Shown piece by piece: positions 51,845-63,668 of a stretch of DNA of 64,000 nucleotides; the stretch's first letter is position 1, and every line of letters begins with the position of its first letter. The notes under the pieces were generated by a model. That model saw nothing but the letters and a program-made list of their open reading frames with translations, searched no databases and had not been told where the DNA came from. A program made the position numbers and the translations under genes. Origin of the DNA: Brugia malayi. Taxonomy: Eukaryota > Nematoda > Chromadorea > Rhabditida > Onchocercidae. Location of the stretch: contig NW_025062477.1 of the NCBI RefSeq assembly GCF_000002995.4, forward strand, positions 6,854,649-6,918,648, written 5' to 3'.

Positions 51845-54647
51845 AACACGTACCAGCAACGAAAAAACAAGAAGACAAATATGCTCAAATGGTCGAACAT
51901 GAAAGGATATATTTTAAACTTAATAAATGAATGCAAAGAAGTTATGATAACATTATGTATATGAATGACTCAGAGTTAGTAATCCAGCGCCTTAAAAAAA
52001 GCAAAATAAAACCATTCACCAAGGATTTTATAACCTTTGCCACATGAAAGATGAAGTTAAATTAAATGAGAGACATTTTAATGACTGATCTTTATCTTAC
52101 CATCTGTTTTTCTTTTTATTTCATTTTCATTACCACTCATTCTTCGTTCCAATTTTGAATGTTTTTCAGCAACCAGTTCATCAACAGTATCATAATTTGA
52201 AAAAGAAGGTTCCGCACTTGTATCACTTACTGCGATCTCTCCATCTTTTCCCATTTGACCTCTTTTCTCATCACCAAATAGTACCTAAAAATAATTTTCA
52301 TAAATGTTGCAGTTTATAAATAACTTGAAGATTAAATATTGATATAACATAGTTCTAAATTAATATTACACCTACAACTACAACCGAATAAAGTGTTCAT
52401 AAGAGATACAAATCGATTTTTGAATATGCAAATATTTCACTCAAAAATTTTAATTGCAAACTGATGCGCATCCTTTAAAGAATTTCAGATAACCCAAGAC
52501 TCAATAAATATTCACCAAGAAACGCAGAGTGCTACAGTTACCTTGCTTATAGTGGCGATTTTAATCAATTTTGAAGCTTCAGTTTGCTTTACTTTAAGAG
52601 GAGATAACTGCAATTCATCCTCGTCTTCAGAGATTGGCTGTGTTCGAAGAGCTTCCACTGGCCTTGGTCCATACTCAACGTCATCATGTCTAGCACCATC
52701 GTTCTCTGCAAACCCATAAAAATATTAATAGTAATGGTACCTTCCTAGTATTATCAATATTATGAAAATATGACAGATCACATCAAGCTTTCTAAGGACT
52801 CACAGAAAATTCTATACAATCGAAAGCAAAAATTACTTGGAATTATATGACTGACCACATCTGTAGTTGACTCACTAACACTGCAATGCAAAACATATAA
52901 TATTTCAAAATTCAATCATGTATATAATATATAATAAGCCAATGAATAGCAACTACAAAAAGTACCAAACATTGATACGAATGTTTAAGCATGATAAGAT
53001 ATATGGTTTCATCCCGAGAAAGTTCGATCTTTTTTGAAAAAAAAAATATGCAAGAAATACTCGACTCAATTACCTTTTTCCGTTTTCTTGCTTCAATTTG
53101 ATATTACGTGGTACAAATGTGCTGTCTCTTTCAGCTCGTACCTTCGCTAGAATTTCCGATAATGGGCGGGGTTTCTTCAATACAGGTGGACTTTCTGACT
53201 TCTTTTTCTTCTTAGCCAAAGGAAATACTTCTTCATTAACATCTGTATGACGAAGACAATATAGTTATCCTTTCGAGAACAAGTCATAAGGTGACAAAAA
53301 GAAGTAAAAAGACTTACTAAATTCTTTTGTTTTATTTTGTGCAACATTAGGAATAACTTGAAATAATGTACTTTTTCCATCCATTTTTGAACTACTAGCA
53401 TTAACACTGAGGAAGTCTGCACCAACAGGAAGATCATCCTCATCATCTGAGATCTGAAACCATCACACTTTTTTCTTATCGCCAACAAGGTTGAGCTATA
53501 TCAGTTTCAACTTTTATCGATTTTTTCAAATATAAATTGCTATAGGAACTTCAAAAAAAACATTTTCATTATCAAAAAAAAAAAAAAATTTTTTCATTGT
53601 CTAAAAATATTATATCAAATTTAACAGCTTAAACCACAGTATTCTTCAGCGAACAACTATCAACATGTATGGTGATCCTTAAGTTTCATAAATTATGACT
53701 GAAAAACCTTTTCCATAACAGCTTCAACGGATGGTGGTATAGTATAAGTGACAAATTTTTCAGTATTTCCATGATAAGTTTTACTCTCTAGACTTGTAGA
53801 GTGACTGTGGCTTCGATGTCTGAAATGATTTTAAAGGTAAAAGAATGATGAAAGGTAAAGCTTTTCCTCATCAATATTCTATCTCATTACAATGTACTTT
53901 TTCCTTTTGCGTGATGGTGACTTTGACTTGGATCGTAATTTATACTTCGACTTCTTGCTCTTTTTAGATTTTTTGTCCCTGTGACGTTTTAACTTCTTGC
54001 AGTATCCGTGTAATGATGAAAGAGTTTCATCACTTCTTGCTTCTCTGAAATGGAGCAGTGTTCAACACACATTATGATTAAACTATAGCAAAAATTAAAT
54101 TCACATTAATAAGCAGTCACTGACATGTTGCTGAATGATAAGTTAGATGTTTTTGCATGCTTAAAACACATAATAACTCTCTTTAGGAAAAAATAATTTA
54201 TGCAATTTACAACAATCAACCAAACAAAGAACTTTTGACACTCTAGAATGAATTCCAGGCTGAGTTGCAAAGAAATAATTTGTTACCTCAAGTTCATCAA
54301 AGATACTTTTAAACGACAATTAAAAAACTTCAGAGTATTGATCATACATAACAAACGCGTTTATACAAATATAACTACTCACACTCGTTCGACGCAAATT
54401 AGACTTACCTTTTTGTTGTAACTTCGAGTTTCCCACCAATTAGACTTTTCATATCGAAGGGCTGAAAATTCTCTCCTTTTGTAATGACTTCTTCATGGAT
54501 TCTGTTATAATAAATGAGTTTTTTTGGTACTTGAATAAATTCGGAAAAATCAGTCACCTCATTCGTTTTGCGTACTTCGTTAATCAATGATGCAATAATG
54601 GCATCACTAGACGATGGTATTACTTCGTCTTCCTCTTCTCTTGCCAT
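44279..54647 (-). CDS. SON: SON homologue: RS-rich splicing co-factor with G-patch and dsRBM, 25 exons
   Basis: Exons in transcript order: 54409-54647, 53898-54044, 53708-53819, 53318-53453, 53074-53242, 52837-52880, 52542-52705, 52101-52284, 51493-51604, 51339-51403, 51145-51235, 50962-51072, 50653-50875, 50364-50442, 50106-50281, 49722-49832, 49556-49648, 48987-49253, 48234-48344, 47338-47463, 45307-45399, 45065-45212, 44838-44906, 44564-44676, 44279-44416. All phases agree; 1106 aa. Order: acidic/Lys-rich N-terminus, Arg/Ser-rich middle (about 400-600), conserved YPVSSGAQHREKD-type block, poly-Pro segment (about 753-841), FTGTTG block, G-patch (MGWTPGEGLGKGRDG, about 970), then dsRBM (GKHPVSVLMELCSKKRW to ALGLVP-like SLGLVPRD). 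G-patch followed by dsRBM at the C-terminus is diagnostic of SON, a nuclear-speckle protein that aids splicing of weak introns. The huge vertebrate repeat region is absent. The exon 19 donor is GC. The exon 13 end could be 50668 instead. Confidence 0.95.
51814..51838. repeat. Poly(A) run, 25 bp
   Basis: Uninterrupted A run in a SON intron. Confidence 0.95.
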
Positions 54648-54654
54648 CCAGCAA

Positions 54655-54657
54655 CTA
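54655..54657 (-). promoter_or_regulatory. Possible SL acceptor of SON
   Basis: On the minus strand CTAGTTAG lies 7 nt before the ATG at 54647, and a second AG lies 4 nt further up. The spacing fits trans-splicing, though the pyrimidine tract is modest. The frame is open upstream, so an unseen 5' coding exon cannot be excluded. Confidence 0.35.
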
Positions 54658-54822
54658 ACTAGAAGTATGAATAAATAAGTCAAACGAAACTTACGTGATT
54701 CGTGCATTCTCAAAGGACCCGTTTCCCACCTTATCAACAATATAACATAATATCCCACCAAAAACTCACAAATCCTTTTGTCCCATCGACACAGCTGCAC
54801 AGGTACAGATATTGTCACTTAC

Positions 54823-55019
54823 TCTTCCTCTCTTTCTCTCTCCGATAATTGGACTATACACTATGCAACTGTCGCGTCCTAGCCTGAAAACCTTTTTGGA
54901 CGTAGAATTTTGTGTGCCAAACAAGTGGTCTCCGTATCGTGGGAGTGGCTGGTCGTTGTCGTTGGATTCGTTGTTGTCTATAGAACCCCGTGGATTACGA
55001 TTGAGGATTACGAATTGTC
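54823..55019 (-). CDS. Candidate coding exon upstream of SON, unrecognised
   Basis: A GC-richer block with a strong acceptor (CTCCTTCTAG) and a strong donor (AGA|GTAAGTG) on the minus strand, open for 65 codons (phase 1 in, phase 0 out). The product is polar, with SIDNNESNDND and a Lys/Arg-rich end, IIGERKRGR. No in-phase join to the first SON exon was found, so it may be a 5' exon of SON needing another junction, or a separate transcript. The opposite strand is also open (54812-55051). Confidence 0.3.
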
Positions 55020-55027
55020 CTAGAAGG

Positions 55028-55119
55028 AGGAAGTTAATCAATTGCCACTGATAATGAAAAGTTCATCTACAAGCCTGTAGTTCACCTTGATATTAGCAAA
55101 AAACAAATTAAAAAGAAAG
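55028..55119. repeat. Degenerate direct duplication, copy 1
   Basis: Shares GGAAGTTAATCAA-TG-CACTGATA-TGA and, about 70 bp later, AAACAAAT-AAAAAGAAAG with the copy at about 55463-55547. The middle is diverged. Confidence 0.6.
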
Positions 55120-55462
55120 AGCAGTAAACTCAGTGAGAGAAATAAAAAGCTAATGCATACGAAAAATCATTTCGACAAAAGAGGTCTGATGATTAGTGGA
55201 ACTGAGGTTATCAGGGATGAGCAGATGAGTACTTATGAGCGCACAGAAACAGGTTTTCCACTCCATTCATATCTAAATAATTTCTACCATTCTCATATGA
55301 TTCGGGAAAAAACGGTTATTGATGTGATGTGTAATTCTGCACTACCTTTATTTCCACCTTTCTGTTTTTGAATTACTCATATTTTGTCCATCTTTTCTTG
55401 AATTCAGTTTTTGGGTAGCAGCTAATCATTATTCACTTATTCGACTTTCTGTCTTCATGAGA

Positions 55463-55547
55463 AGGAAGTTAATCAAATGACACTGATAGTGAGTTAAAAA
55501 TCCATCAACAAATTATGTCTCTTTTGAGAAACAAATAAAAAAGAAAG
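55463..55547. repeat. Degenerate direct duplication, copy 2
   Basis: Second copy of the element at 55028-55119, about 435 bp downstream and in the same orientation. Confidence 0.6.
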
Positions 55548-55871
55548 TATATTATATACCTTGAACCGTTCTCAAACGTTCTATGTTTTCGGGTTTTATT
55601 ATTTGTACTGTTATTCAAAAGAATGTTTGAATTCCAAGACTTGACGATTTGCATTATTCAGGTTAACGGCATCATTTGTACTTTCTACAAAAGATGAATT
55701 CAGGTTGTGCATGATAGCATTATAAATAATAATTGAATAACCTCAAGAATTTTCGAAAATTTTTCAATTCCAATAGTGCAACTTCTTAATAAATTTACAA
55801 AATGGTTTTCAAAAATTAAAGACTGTACGTTAACTTATTCAGTTGAGAGATAGAAAAGAGATTTCTTGTAA

Positions 55872-56968
55872 TTATTCTACTTGCTTAATATTCATTGAAC
55901 TGAATAACATGGTGCAAACTTTTATTGTTAAATGGTAAAGGAAGACAAGATTATCATCCATCGGTATTCCTTTATCACGGGTTAATTCTATAGCTGATTG
56001 AAGAGGAGTACGGAATGGACGATGAGATGCTTCTTGAAGGAAGTGATTTAAGAAAAAACTGAACTAAACAAGTTCAGTTTTCAAATCTAATTTATCTTCT
56101 ACTTTGAAATTGGATTCACGCCTTGAAATCCACTTTTCCTTTTTTTTTAAACTCAGCAATTCTAGTAAGAAAGAATGTTTACTGAATGCAGAGTAGGTGT
56201 CCAAATACGGACTGGTTCACAAATGAGTTCAAATCCTTTTTTTTTTTTTTCTTTTTGATCATAAAGCTGTATGCATTTGGAACAGAAGACTCATTGATAT
56301 CATAAAGTTGAACGTGAAAGTCATTTCTGTCCTCTTTAGATATTTCTTGAATTTTATTCTCTTGGTTTTGTGAAATGTACCTATATTGCGCTTAAACTAG
56401 AATGACACTGTGATTCTATTCAGTCAGATAACCTTTTTGTTGACTTGCTTACTGGCTGAAGAAAGTTAACTTGTGGTAATCAGTACATGTCTGAATAATT
56501 TAGGCAGTTAAGAACCTCATCGGCATTGCTACAAACCTCACGATAGTAATTTTTCCACCTCTTCTTACTCTTTTATTGAACGGAATCGTCAAGCAAATTG
56601 ATATGTCATTCGACGTTTTGATAATAGCTGCATTTGTTCGATGATCAGTTAAACTTGAGAAGAAGAAAGTTGCCAACAATTTAGTTGCCCAGAAATGAAT
56701 ACCAACTAGCCAGAATATGTCTCCATATACTAGAATAAGAGTATGCTTCGACTGAATCCGGTTATCATGCTTGTATTATTACGTCTTTCTTCTAACCAAG
56801 TTTTTCTAGTTTTTCGAAAATTGTTGACTACTGCTTAATAACAATAGTGAATAAGTTAGTTACTTATAATTACTTAGGATTCCTTCTAATCTAATATTAC
56901 CAATATTGTCATAATGGAGTGGCTTTGAACGCAAAAATCTTTCATTTTTGTTTAATTTATCACTATTT
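55872..56968 (-). CDS. Unrecognised gene, five predicted exons, 5' end not found
   Basis: Exons in transcript order: 56874-56968, 56731-56830, 56537-56653, 56221-56380, 55872-56063. Phases agree at all four junctions; the frame ends at a TAA at 55872-55874. The product is polar and looks globular: KNERFLRSKPLHYDN, NNFRKTRKTWLEERR, an Arg/Gly-rich NKRVRRGGK, then TPLQSAIELTRDKGIPMDD and a hydrophobic C-terminal helix. I do not recognise the family. The first exon has no ATG and needs an upstream exon ending in phase 2. The divergent gene starting at 57088 leaves little room for one unless the two genes interleave. The exon 4 donor follows a Lys codon run and is uncertain. The antisense strand is partly open, so strand is likely but not certain. 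Confidence 0.45.
56055..56081. repeat. Perfect inverted repeat, 11-bp arms
   Basis: AAAACTGAACT and AGTTCAGTTTT flank a 5-base centre. It overlaps the predicted acceptor of the last exon of the minus gene. Confidence 0.7.
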
Positions 56969-57087
56969 CTTGGAAATAAAATTAATATAAAATAGCATTA
57001 TTTTCGGAAACTGAAATTAATCTTCTTAACAATTATTAGCTCGTTATGACATTTTCAATTAAATGTTTTTGTTGTCTTCAAAAAAGC

Positions 57088-58086
57088 ATGGGTTCAATTA
57101 CCTTTCTGCCAAGCAATAAGTTCTATAATGATTTGATAACACAGTAACATCGATTTACATAAGCATTAATTTAAGTATGGAATTTCAGTGCATTAGACAG
57201 CAATGCCATCCGAATGATTGAATCCGTTGGTTCCAAATTTTTCAAGTCGATTACTGAAACAGCTGACGATCTTGGAGGCCGATTTGAAATTGCCTTTACG
57301 AATTTTTCCAATAAAATTACAGGCTGGTTGATTGGATTCACTTTAGTGAAATGTTTATTTCTTTAATCTATATTTCACTCTATTTCGAAAAGAATCTGTT
57401 TTTGAAATCTTGAAGTTAGATACCTATATTTGAATAGTTGTTTTCTTAATTCCCTCAAAATACAATAATCTATTCCAGTTAATGACAAGATACTCTTTAT
57501 TACCTTTTCATACATTTGATTATACGTATCCACTGATACGCTCTCATCCACTTTCTGAATAAACTTAACTGTTGCAGAAAATGCCGATATATTGGCTTCA
57601 GAATTTATATCGTTATCAAGTCTTATCAAAATCGTACTTTCCATATTAATTATACTTCTTCTACTAATCATTTTCAAATATTTAACCCTTGGGACATTGT
57701 TTTTAAAAAATCGATGGCTTGGACGCCATAATCAGTTGTCAGAGGCACAGGTAAGAGCAATAATGAACTCGCATATTAGATACATGTTTATATTATTATC
57801 TCAACTTTTACTCAAAGAAATGTTTTTTTTTATTTCTTTACTAACATTTGAAAATATTAATTTTCCAATTAACAGTCAGTTAGCTTCCGATACTTTCATA
57901 TTATAAATATTTCAGTTCCTTATCTTCATAACACCAGTGAAGGTGGAAATAGAATCTGCAACTTTAAAAAAACAGTACGATAGTTTAACAACTGTCCTTC
58001 AACTCCGAGCTACAACTTCTGATGGACAGTTCCTATCAAAGTTTCTAAAGAAAATGAAATGTCAAAATGAAGATCAACTCAGATAA
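57088..58086 (+). CDS. Small membrane protein with amphipathic repeat and one TM segment, unknown family
   Basis: Exons 57088-57119, 57189-57322, 57578-57750 and 57916-58086, all in phase; 169 aa. It starts MGSITFLPSN. Residues about 15-70 form an amphipathic helix in which ITETADDLGGRF and ITENADILASEF repeat; the second copy is completed across an exon junction, which supports that join. A strong TM segment follows (IKIVLSILIILLLLIIFKYL), then a basic stretch, LKNRWLGRH, and a polar tail ending NEDQLR. The intron at 57323-57577 would use a GC donor, because GT alternatives nearby shift the frame or give a stop. No family recognised. A 100-codon minus-strand frame (57375-57677) overlaps exon 3; it has no acceptor and no fitting partner exons, so + is preferred. 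Confidence 0.55.
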
Positions 58087-60171
58087 ATTACTTGTTCAAT
58101 TCGATTTGATATCACTTGTGACTTCATAGGATTATAATGCAAGATAAATTAATCATTCTTTATTTAATTTCTTTCACTTACATTCAGTAGAATGTCTTTT
58201 TGCACTCCAATCATTTGGGTTTCTATTCATGTCTTTTTTTTCTTAATTTATTCTTACAATTACTCAGTTCCATATTTTCTTTTTAAATAATATCACGAAT
58301 ACTTACTGATTGCTGCCAATCATTGTTTCTTAAAGTGAGTATAGGTACTTACCAAAATTTGTTTCAGAAACTTCCTTTTAAATTGGCGTATGAAGAGAGT
58401 CTCTTTATCTAATTTTTTTTTTTGAGTATTTGAACTTCTATTTCATTCCCGATGCAGTTAGCCTTGTACTATCATTTTCAGATTAGGTACGCATTGCACT
58501 GTTTTTTGTATTAACCCCTATTAGTGCGAAAATTGGCGAAGAAATTTTTTTGCATTATTATTTATTTCTATACTCTGAATTTCCATCTGAATGCCTTCTT
58601 TACATGCTTTTATAATTTCGGTTTACAATTATCGTTGCTTTCTCAGTTTTTACTGAGAAAGATATTAAATACTTAAGAATTCCTTTCTATTCTCTATTGA
58701 ACTGATCTTAGCATTTTAAAACCAACAAGAAATTTAAAGGTTATGATGCCGATGCGACTTTTTCACAAGACGTCATGTAGTCATTCCAATCGCTTCAATT
58801 TATGATTGTAAATGAAGTTTTCTAAAGACATCATTTTGAAGTTCCATAACGAATGCAAAACAAATGGGTAACATAAAATTAAGTTTTAGTTTTATAGGGT
58901 ATGTACGTGCAAATCATGTGAAATTTAGAAGTCAGAAAAGTTTGTACACATATAAATTCATTTTGTCATTAAGTCCAACATCCCTTTGTTAAACTAATCT
59001 GATTTTGATTAATTTCTTTGTTTTATATTCATCAACGATTTATCTGTGTACATTATTTACTGCCATCAATACAATGCTATTAGACGTTATTTAGAGATGT
59101 GCATGAGGATTACGACGAAAAATATCATATATTCTGTGAGGAATGCGTTTAATCTCATGGTGTTTTCATTTTTAAAGTTTATTGGGTTATGAATAATGAT
59201 TGGATGAAGAAAACGATAGTGTGGAATGGAAATAATTTTTGTCCACTTATTTTGTTTTCATTTCGCCATTACCTTCAATAGCGACCAAAAGAAGTTTCTG
59301 TTTTCTCAATTTAATAGTTAGTAAATCACAAACCAAAAGCCTTCTCTCGACTTTCATACAGGTTATAGAATCATTGTAGTCTAATTCAATCTGCTCTTTT
59401 TTTTTAATTTGAGGCGAAATAGATATGTTAAGAAATGTCTCATGGAAAAATTCCAAAATTGGAAAATTCTTGCTGAGACTTATTTAAAAATCTGAAAAAA
59501 GCCAACATGGAGCAAGTCTAAAAAATTCAAAAACTTCTGAAAAGATGGAGAACGAAGTACGAGGTATTGATCTTATAGACTGTTCGAGTATTAGAATATT
59601 TTAAGATTTCGGAGTTAGATCAGAAGTCATGAAGAGAGCTTTTGCCTCACATATTAAAAGGATGTCACTTCTCTGTCCAAATTGGGATGGAAGTATTTTC
59701 AAAAAGTACACTAATACTAACAGTTTCAATGTATAACTTTTTCATTTTTATCCTATTCAGTTATAGAGCATATTGCCATCTACTTAAATCACTGTCTGAT
59801 TTTAGCCTGAGCTCCCGAAGTGCTAAGTTTAGAGCCAGAATGAAATGACTTCGGAGAGCCCTTCATTTACTTCATTCATGCTTCCCAAACAATTGTGAGG
59901 ACTGCTGGAAAATGACAAAATCGGAAATTAAAAATATTAACACTAATTTGTTGTTCATTCTTGCACGGGTTACACTTTATTATTATGTTACAACAGATAC
60001 AATACCATTTCAACACCAATTCATAAAATATTTCAAAAACCCTTTTCCTTTCTTCCAAAAGAAGAATCTAGAGATGATACATTAAGTCATACTAATCACA
60101 TCCCGTTGCACACTAAGATAGTAAGATAAAAAATTTTAATTAAATTATGGACACTATTTTAACATCTGGTA
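58087..60171. other. Mostly non-coding flank
   Basis: AT-rich with no firm gene. A minus-strand candidate exon sits at 59273-59472; other short frames (59642-59848, 59876-60058) look like chance. Confidence 0.4.
59273..59472 (-). CDS. Candidate internal exon, unrecognised
   Basis: Open on the minus strand for 66 codons between an acceptor (GTCTCAG) and a good donor (GAAG|GTAATG), phase 2 in and phase 1 out. The product is polar (KKKEQIELDYNDSITCMKVE, then LLTIKLRKQKLLLVAIE). It could belong to the minus gene ending at 55872, which would make 57088-58086 a nested gene. No connecting exon was found. Confidence 0.3.
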
Positions 60172-63100
60172 TTATGACGGAATGTTGCCGGAAAGTATGC
60201 CACTTTTCATTATAGTGTCCTGAGATAACGGCTTTTCGATGTATTCCATCTGTGCATCTTTATCTTCCTTATAGTTATTGTAGTCATATCTAATTGCAAG
60301 TCCGATGAATACTCCAATTACAATAACCGTCATAAAAGCATAGACGAAAAATTCGGTTGCCGGTTCGGCAACAATATGGGATCCAGAAATTAGCATATCT
60401 ATCACATTTCCCAAGAATACTGTCATCAACCAAATGGCCTATAAATCAAACAAACGAATCTGTCTACTACCTGTTCCTTTTTTTCACTGTTAACTTGGGA
60501 TTAAATTCAATACTCCTATCTTTTGCAAAGAAATATTTGAAAATATAATATCAGTTATTCAAATTTCACTATAAAAGGTGAAGGATCATTGTTCCACCTG
60601 TAACAAATTTTACCTGTAATACAGATTTCATATTTGGTGCTGCTTGTGAGTATGAGAATTCCAAGCCAGTTACCGAAAATAACACTTCACCAACGGTTAT
60701 GACAAAAAATTGCGGTAGTTGCCAAAGGATATTGACCGTGTTTGGTCTGACAACAGTGTAGATATCAATGGCATTATCGGTGATGTACACTACATGAGCA
60801 CCACCAGCTTCTGCGTAAAGAGTATAATTGTATGGACAATCAGTAACCGAGCAATTACCAGGGCCAATTTTTAACACATATTCCGGTGAACTGATTAGTG
60901 CCGGACGGATATCCAAATGTTGACCTGAGAATAATGAACTGAGATAAACGATAATTATGCTTATAAATTAAGTATAAACGCTAATAAACTAAAGCACCTT
61001 GATTGATTTGAACCGACAGCACAGCAAAGGCTCCTATTTTATTCAGAGCCTCAAATTTGTTTGTCAGGTTAGTTTTAGTTTATGACAAACTATGTTACGG
61101 AAGAAGTGAAATGAAATAAATGATCTATAATCAGAGGTTTTTTCTTAACCAATATGCAGATTATTCTTGTTACTATATTGCATTTGAATCATGCTTATTC
61201 AAAGTAAGGATAAAAAGATGCCTGATTTGGTAACTGCTTTTTGATGAATGTTCCCATGAGCATCGACAATGTAAAAACTTCCATTTGCTAGTATGGAGTC
61301 ATCTGCAACCATAAGATACAATCGTGTCCCACCGTTTTCGGTTTTTTCACAGCTATAGGGGAAAGAGGAAAAACTGTTCCTGAAATGATAAACATTACAA
61401 AGGGGGTAAGAGTGATAATCCTAGGACTGATAATTGTCACATAATGTTTGACCCATAAAAACAAAAAAATTTGAAAGTGGACTGGCTTATTTCGAGATGA
61501 TTCAAATAATCCGAGAACATATCCAGATCCAGCACTTGACAAATTCAATTGAAAACTTTGAGCATTTTCGATCGAACTCGATGTTACAGTATAAAGACCT
61601 TCTGGAAAATCGGTTTTGCCAAAAGTAAGTTCTGTTCCGTTGATCTCGTAGCTATACGAAGAGTTACCGATTAATTGTAGGATCACTTTACCATGCTCGG
61701 GATGCGACTCCATCGTTTTGTTCACTTCTAACTGTCAAGAAAATTTCAGTGTAATATATTATCAATTACATTGCATATTTCAGAATTTTTCCATTTTAAA
61801 ATCTATATGTTAGTAAAAATGTTTACTATTAGAAGTATTACTTGCAATAGTCCAGCCAAAACAAAGGCTAAAGCAGCAAGACAACCACCAGCAGCCATTT
61901 TCCGAAGAGGTGTTACTTTGCAAATCCTTTGAATTATTGGATAAACCCATGCTTCAAATATGGGTACAGTGATAAGAACAATAAGAGGATTAAGGGTATT
62001 CATTTGATCTGGTAGTATCATAAGTGAGCCAATACGACCATTCATACGACGAGCTTGCAGCACCCATGTGCTGCCCTGAATGAAAAAAAAAAAAACTTGA
62101 TAAAACTGTCACATCTAAATAATATAAATAATATTCTCATCCCATAAGCAAACTTTCCACATCCATTGACTAGTACAGCTTTAAGTTTTACTTTACTGGT
62201 GGTTATTTCTGCTTTTATGAAGTTATTGAATTATACAGACAGATATAGATTGAAAAGATTTAGTTATCAAATGACGGAATATTTTTAAAATATTACTTGA
62301 GTATTTTAACTTCATAAAAGGAATTTTCTCAAATTTAGGTAGTGGAGAAAATTCCAACTAAAAGCTTATTTAAAAAAATTCCTTTTAATATTTTTTCCCT
62401 TTAAATTCTTTTATTAGGAAAGCTGATCCAACTTTCTTTCTCCCCTAAATTTAATATCCGTAGCGGAAACATTTGTAATCTACAGATGCGTCCATTATTT
62501 CTCTCTTTTCAGATAACAAATAAGGAGAGAAAAAAAGAAAAAATCTTCCTAATTATTTAGATTTTTTTCTTCGAGAGTTGCAGACACAGATGTATTTTGA
62601 AATACTATAAATATGAGCGAACTGAAGGAAATAGTTTACTGTTTGCGAAAAACCTATTATCACAAAACGAACATGCAATAAGTGCCATTATCATGAATTA
62701 ATGCGAGAATAACAGAAGTGATTTCTTAGTCAGTCCTTTGTTATATTTGTTTTAATTAACAAACTACTCACTTGCTGGTCAAACAATGCCCAAAACAGTA
62801 CAACTGGTCCGAATAAAATTGAAACAGCTACTAAACTTTTAACGCCACGCAAAAATTGATTGCTATACTTGGGTGCAGCGTAATCGAGCCAGTGTTCAAC
62901 TTTGTGTTGACCTCTACAGAGTACATTATTTTTCGTTATTCAATCGACTCAGCAAGAATTAATTTTGACTTTATCAGATAAAAAAGCTATGATTCACTCT
63001 AAATTTTCAATCAATATTTGATAATGATGGATTCAATATCCAATTACAATTCCTTTTTTCTATCCCCTCAAATTTTAATGAAGTTTCTTAAGACAGAGTC

Positions 63101-63635
63101 TTCAAGGAGATCTTAGTTCTTATAATAATCATTAAGCATTCGCATTCTCTTCTTACTGACTCAAATAATGTTTCATTTATAAGGAATTAAATATAGCACC
63201 TCAAAACGTTGCGTAATTTTTCTCGAACTGCGTAACAAATACAACAGATGACACTGAAAACGACGTTACCCTTTGCTGGTGGCACTATTTTATAATATTT
63301 CCAACCGGCTAGAAATAGTATGAAGGCCAGCAACATCAGTACACCGGGAACACCTGAATTGGAATATTTCATTAATTTCCTTTATGTCGTATCATCCTGT
63401 TCGCGAAAGAATACAAATTCACATTTATTATTTTCACTTACCAAACGCTAGTGGAAAACAATATTCAGAACCAAAGCATTTCACTCGTCCTCTCAATATC
63501 GGTGTCAATAAAATTGCTAGCAGGGAACCAGCATTGATAGCAAAATAAAAAAAGGAGAAAAACTGATTCCTTTCATACACTTGTTTTTCTTCAAACTAAA
63601 TACTTGAAAATTAGATAAAAACATTAAATAAATCG

Positions 63636-63668
<33 letters not shown>

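Noticed and set aside
57375..57677. 100-codon minus-strand frame with protein-like codons
   Set aside because: It lacks an upstream acceptor. Attempts to splice it onward needed weak or frame-breaking sites. It overlaps the TM exon of the + strand gene, whose repeat across a splice junction is stronger evidence.
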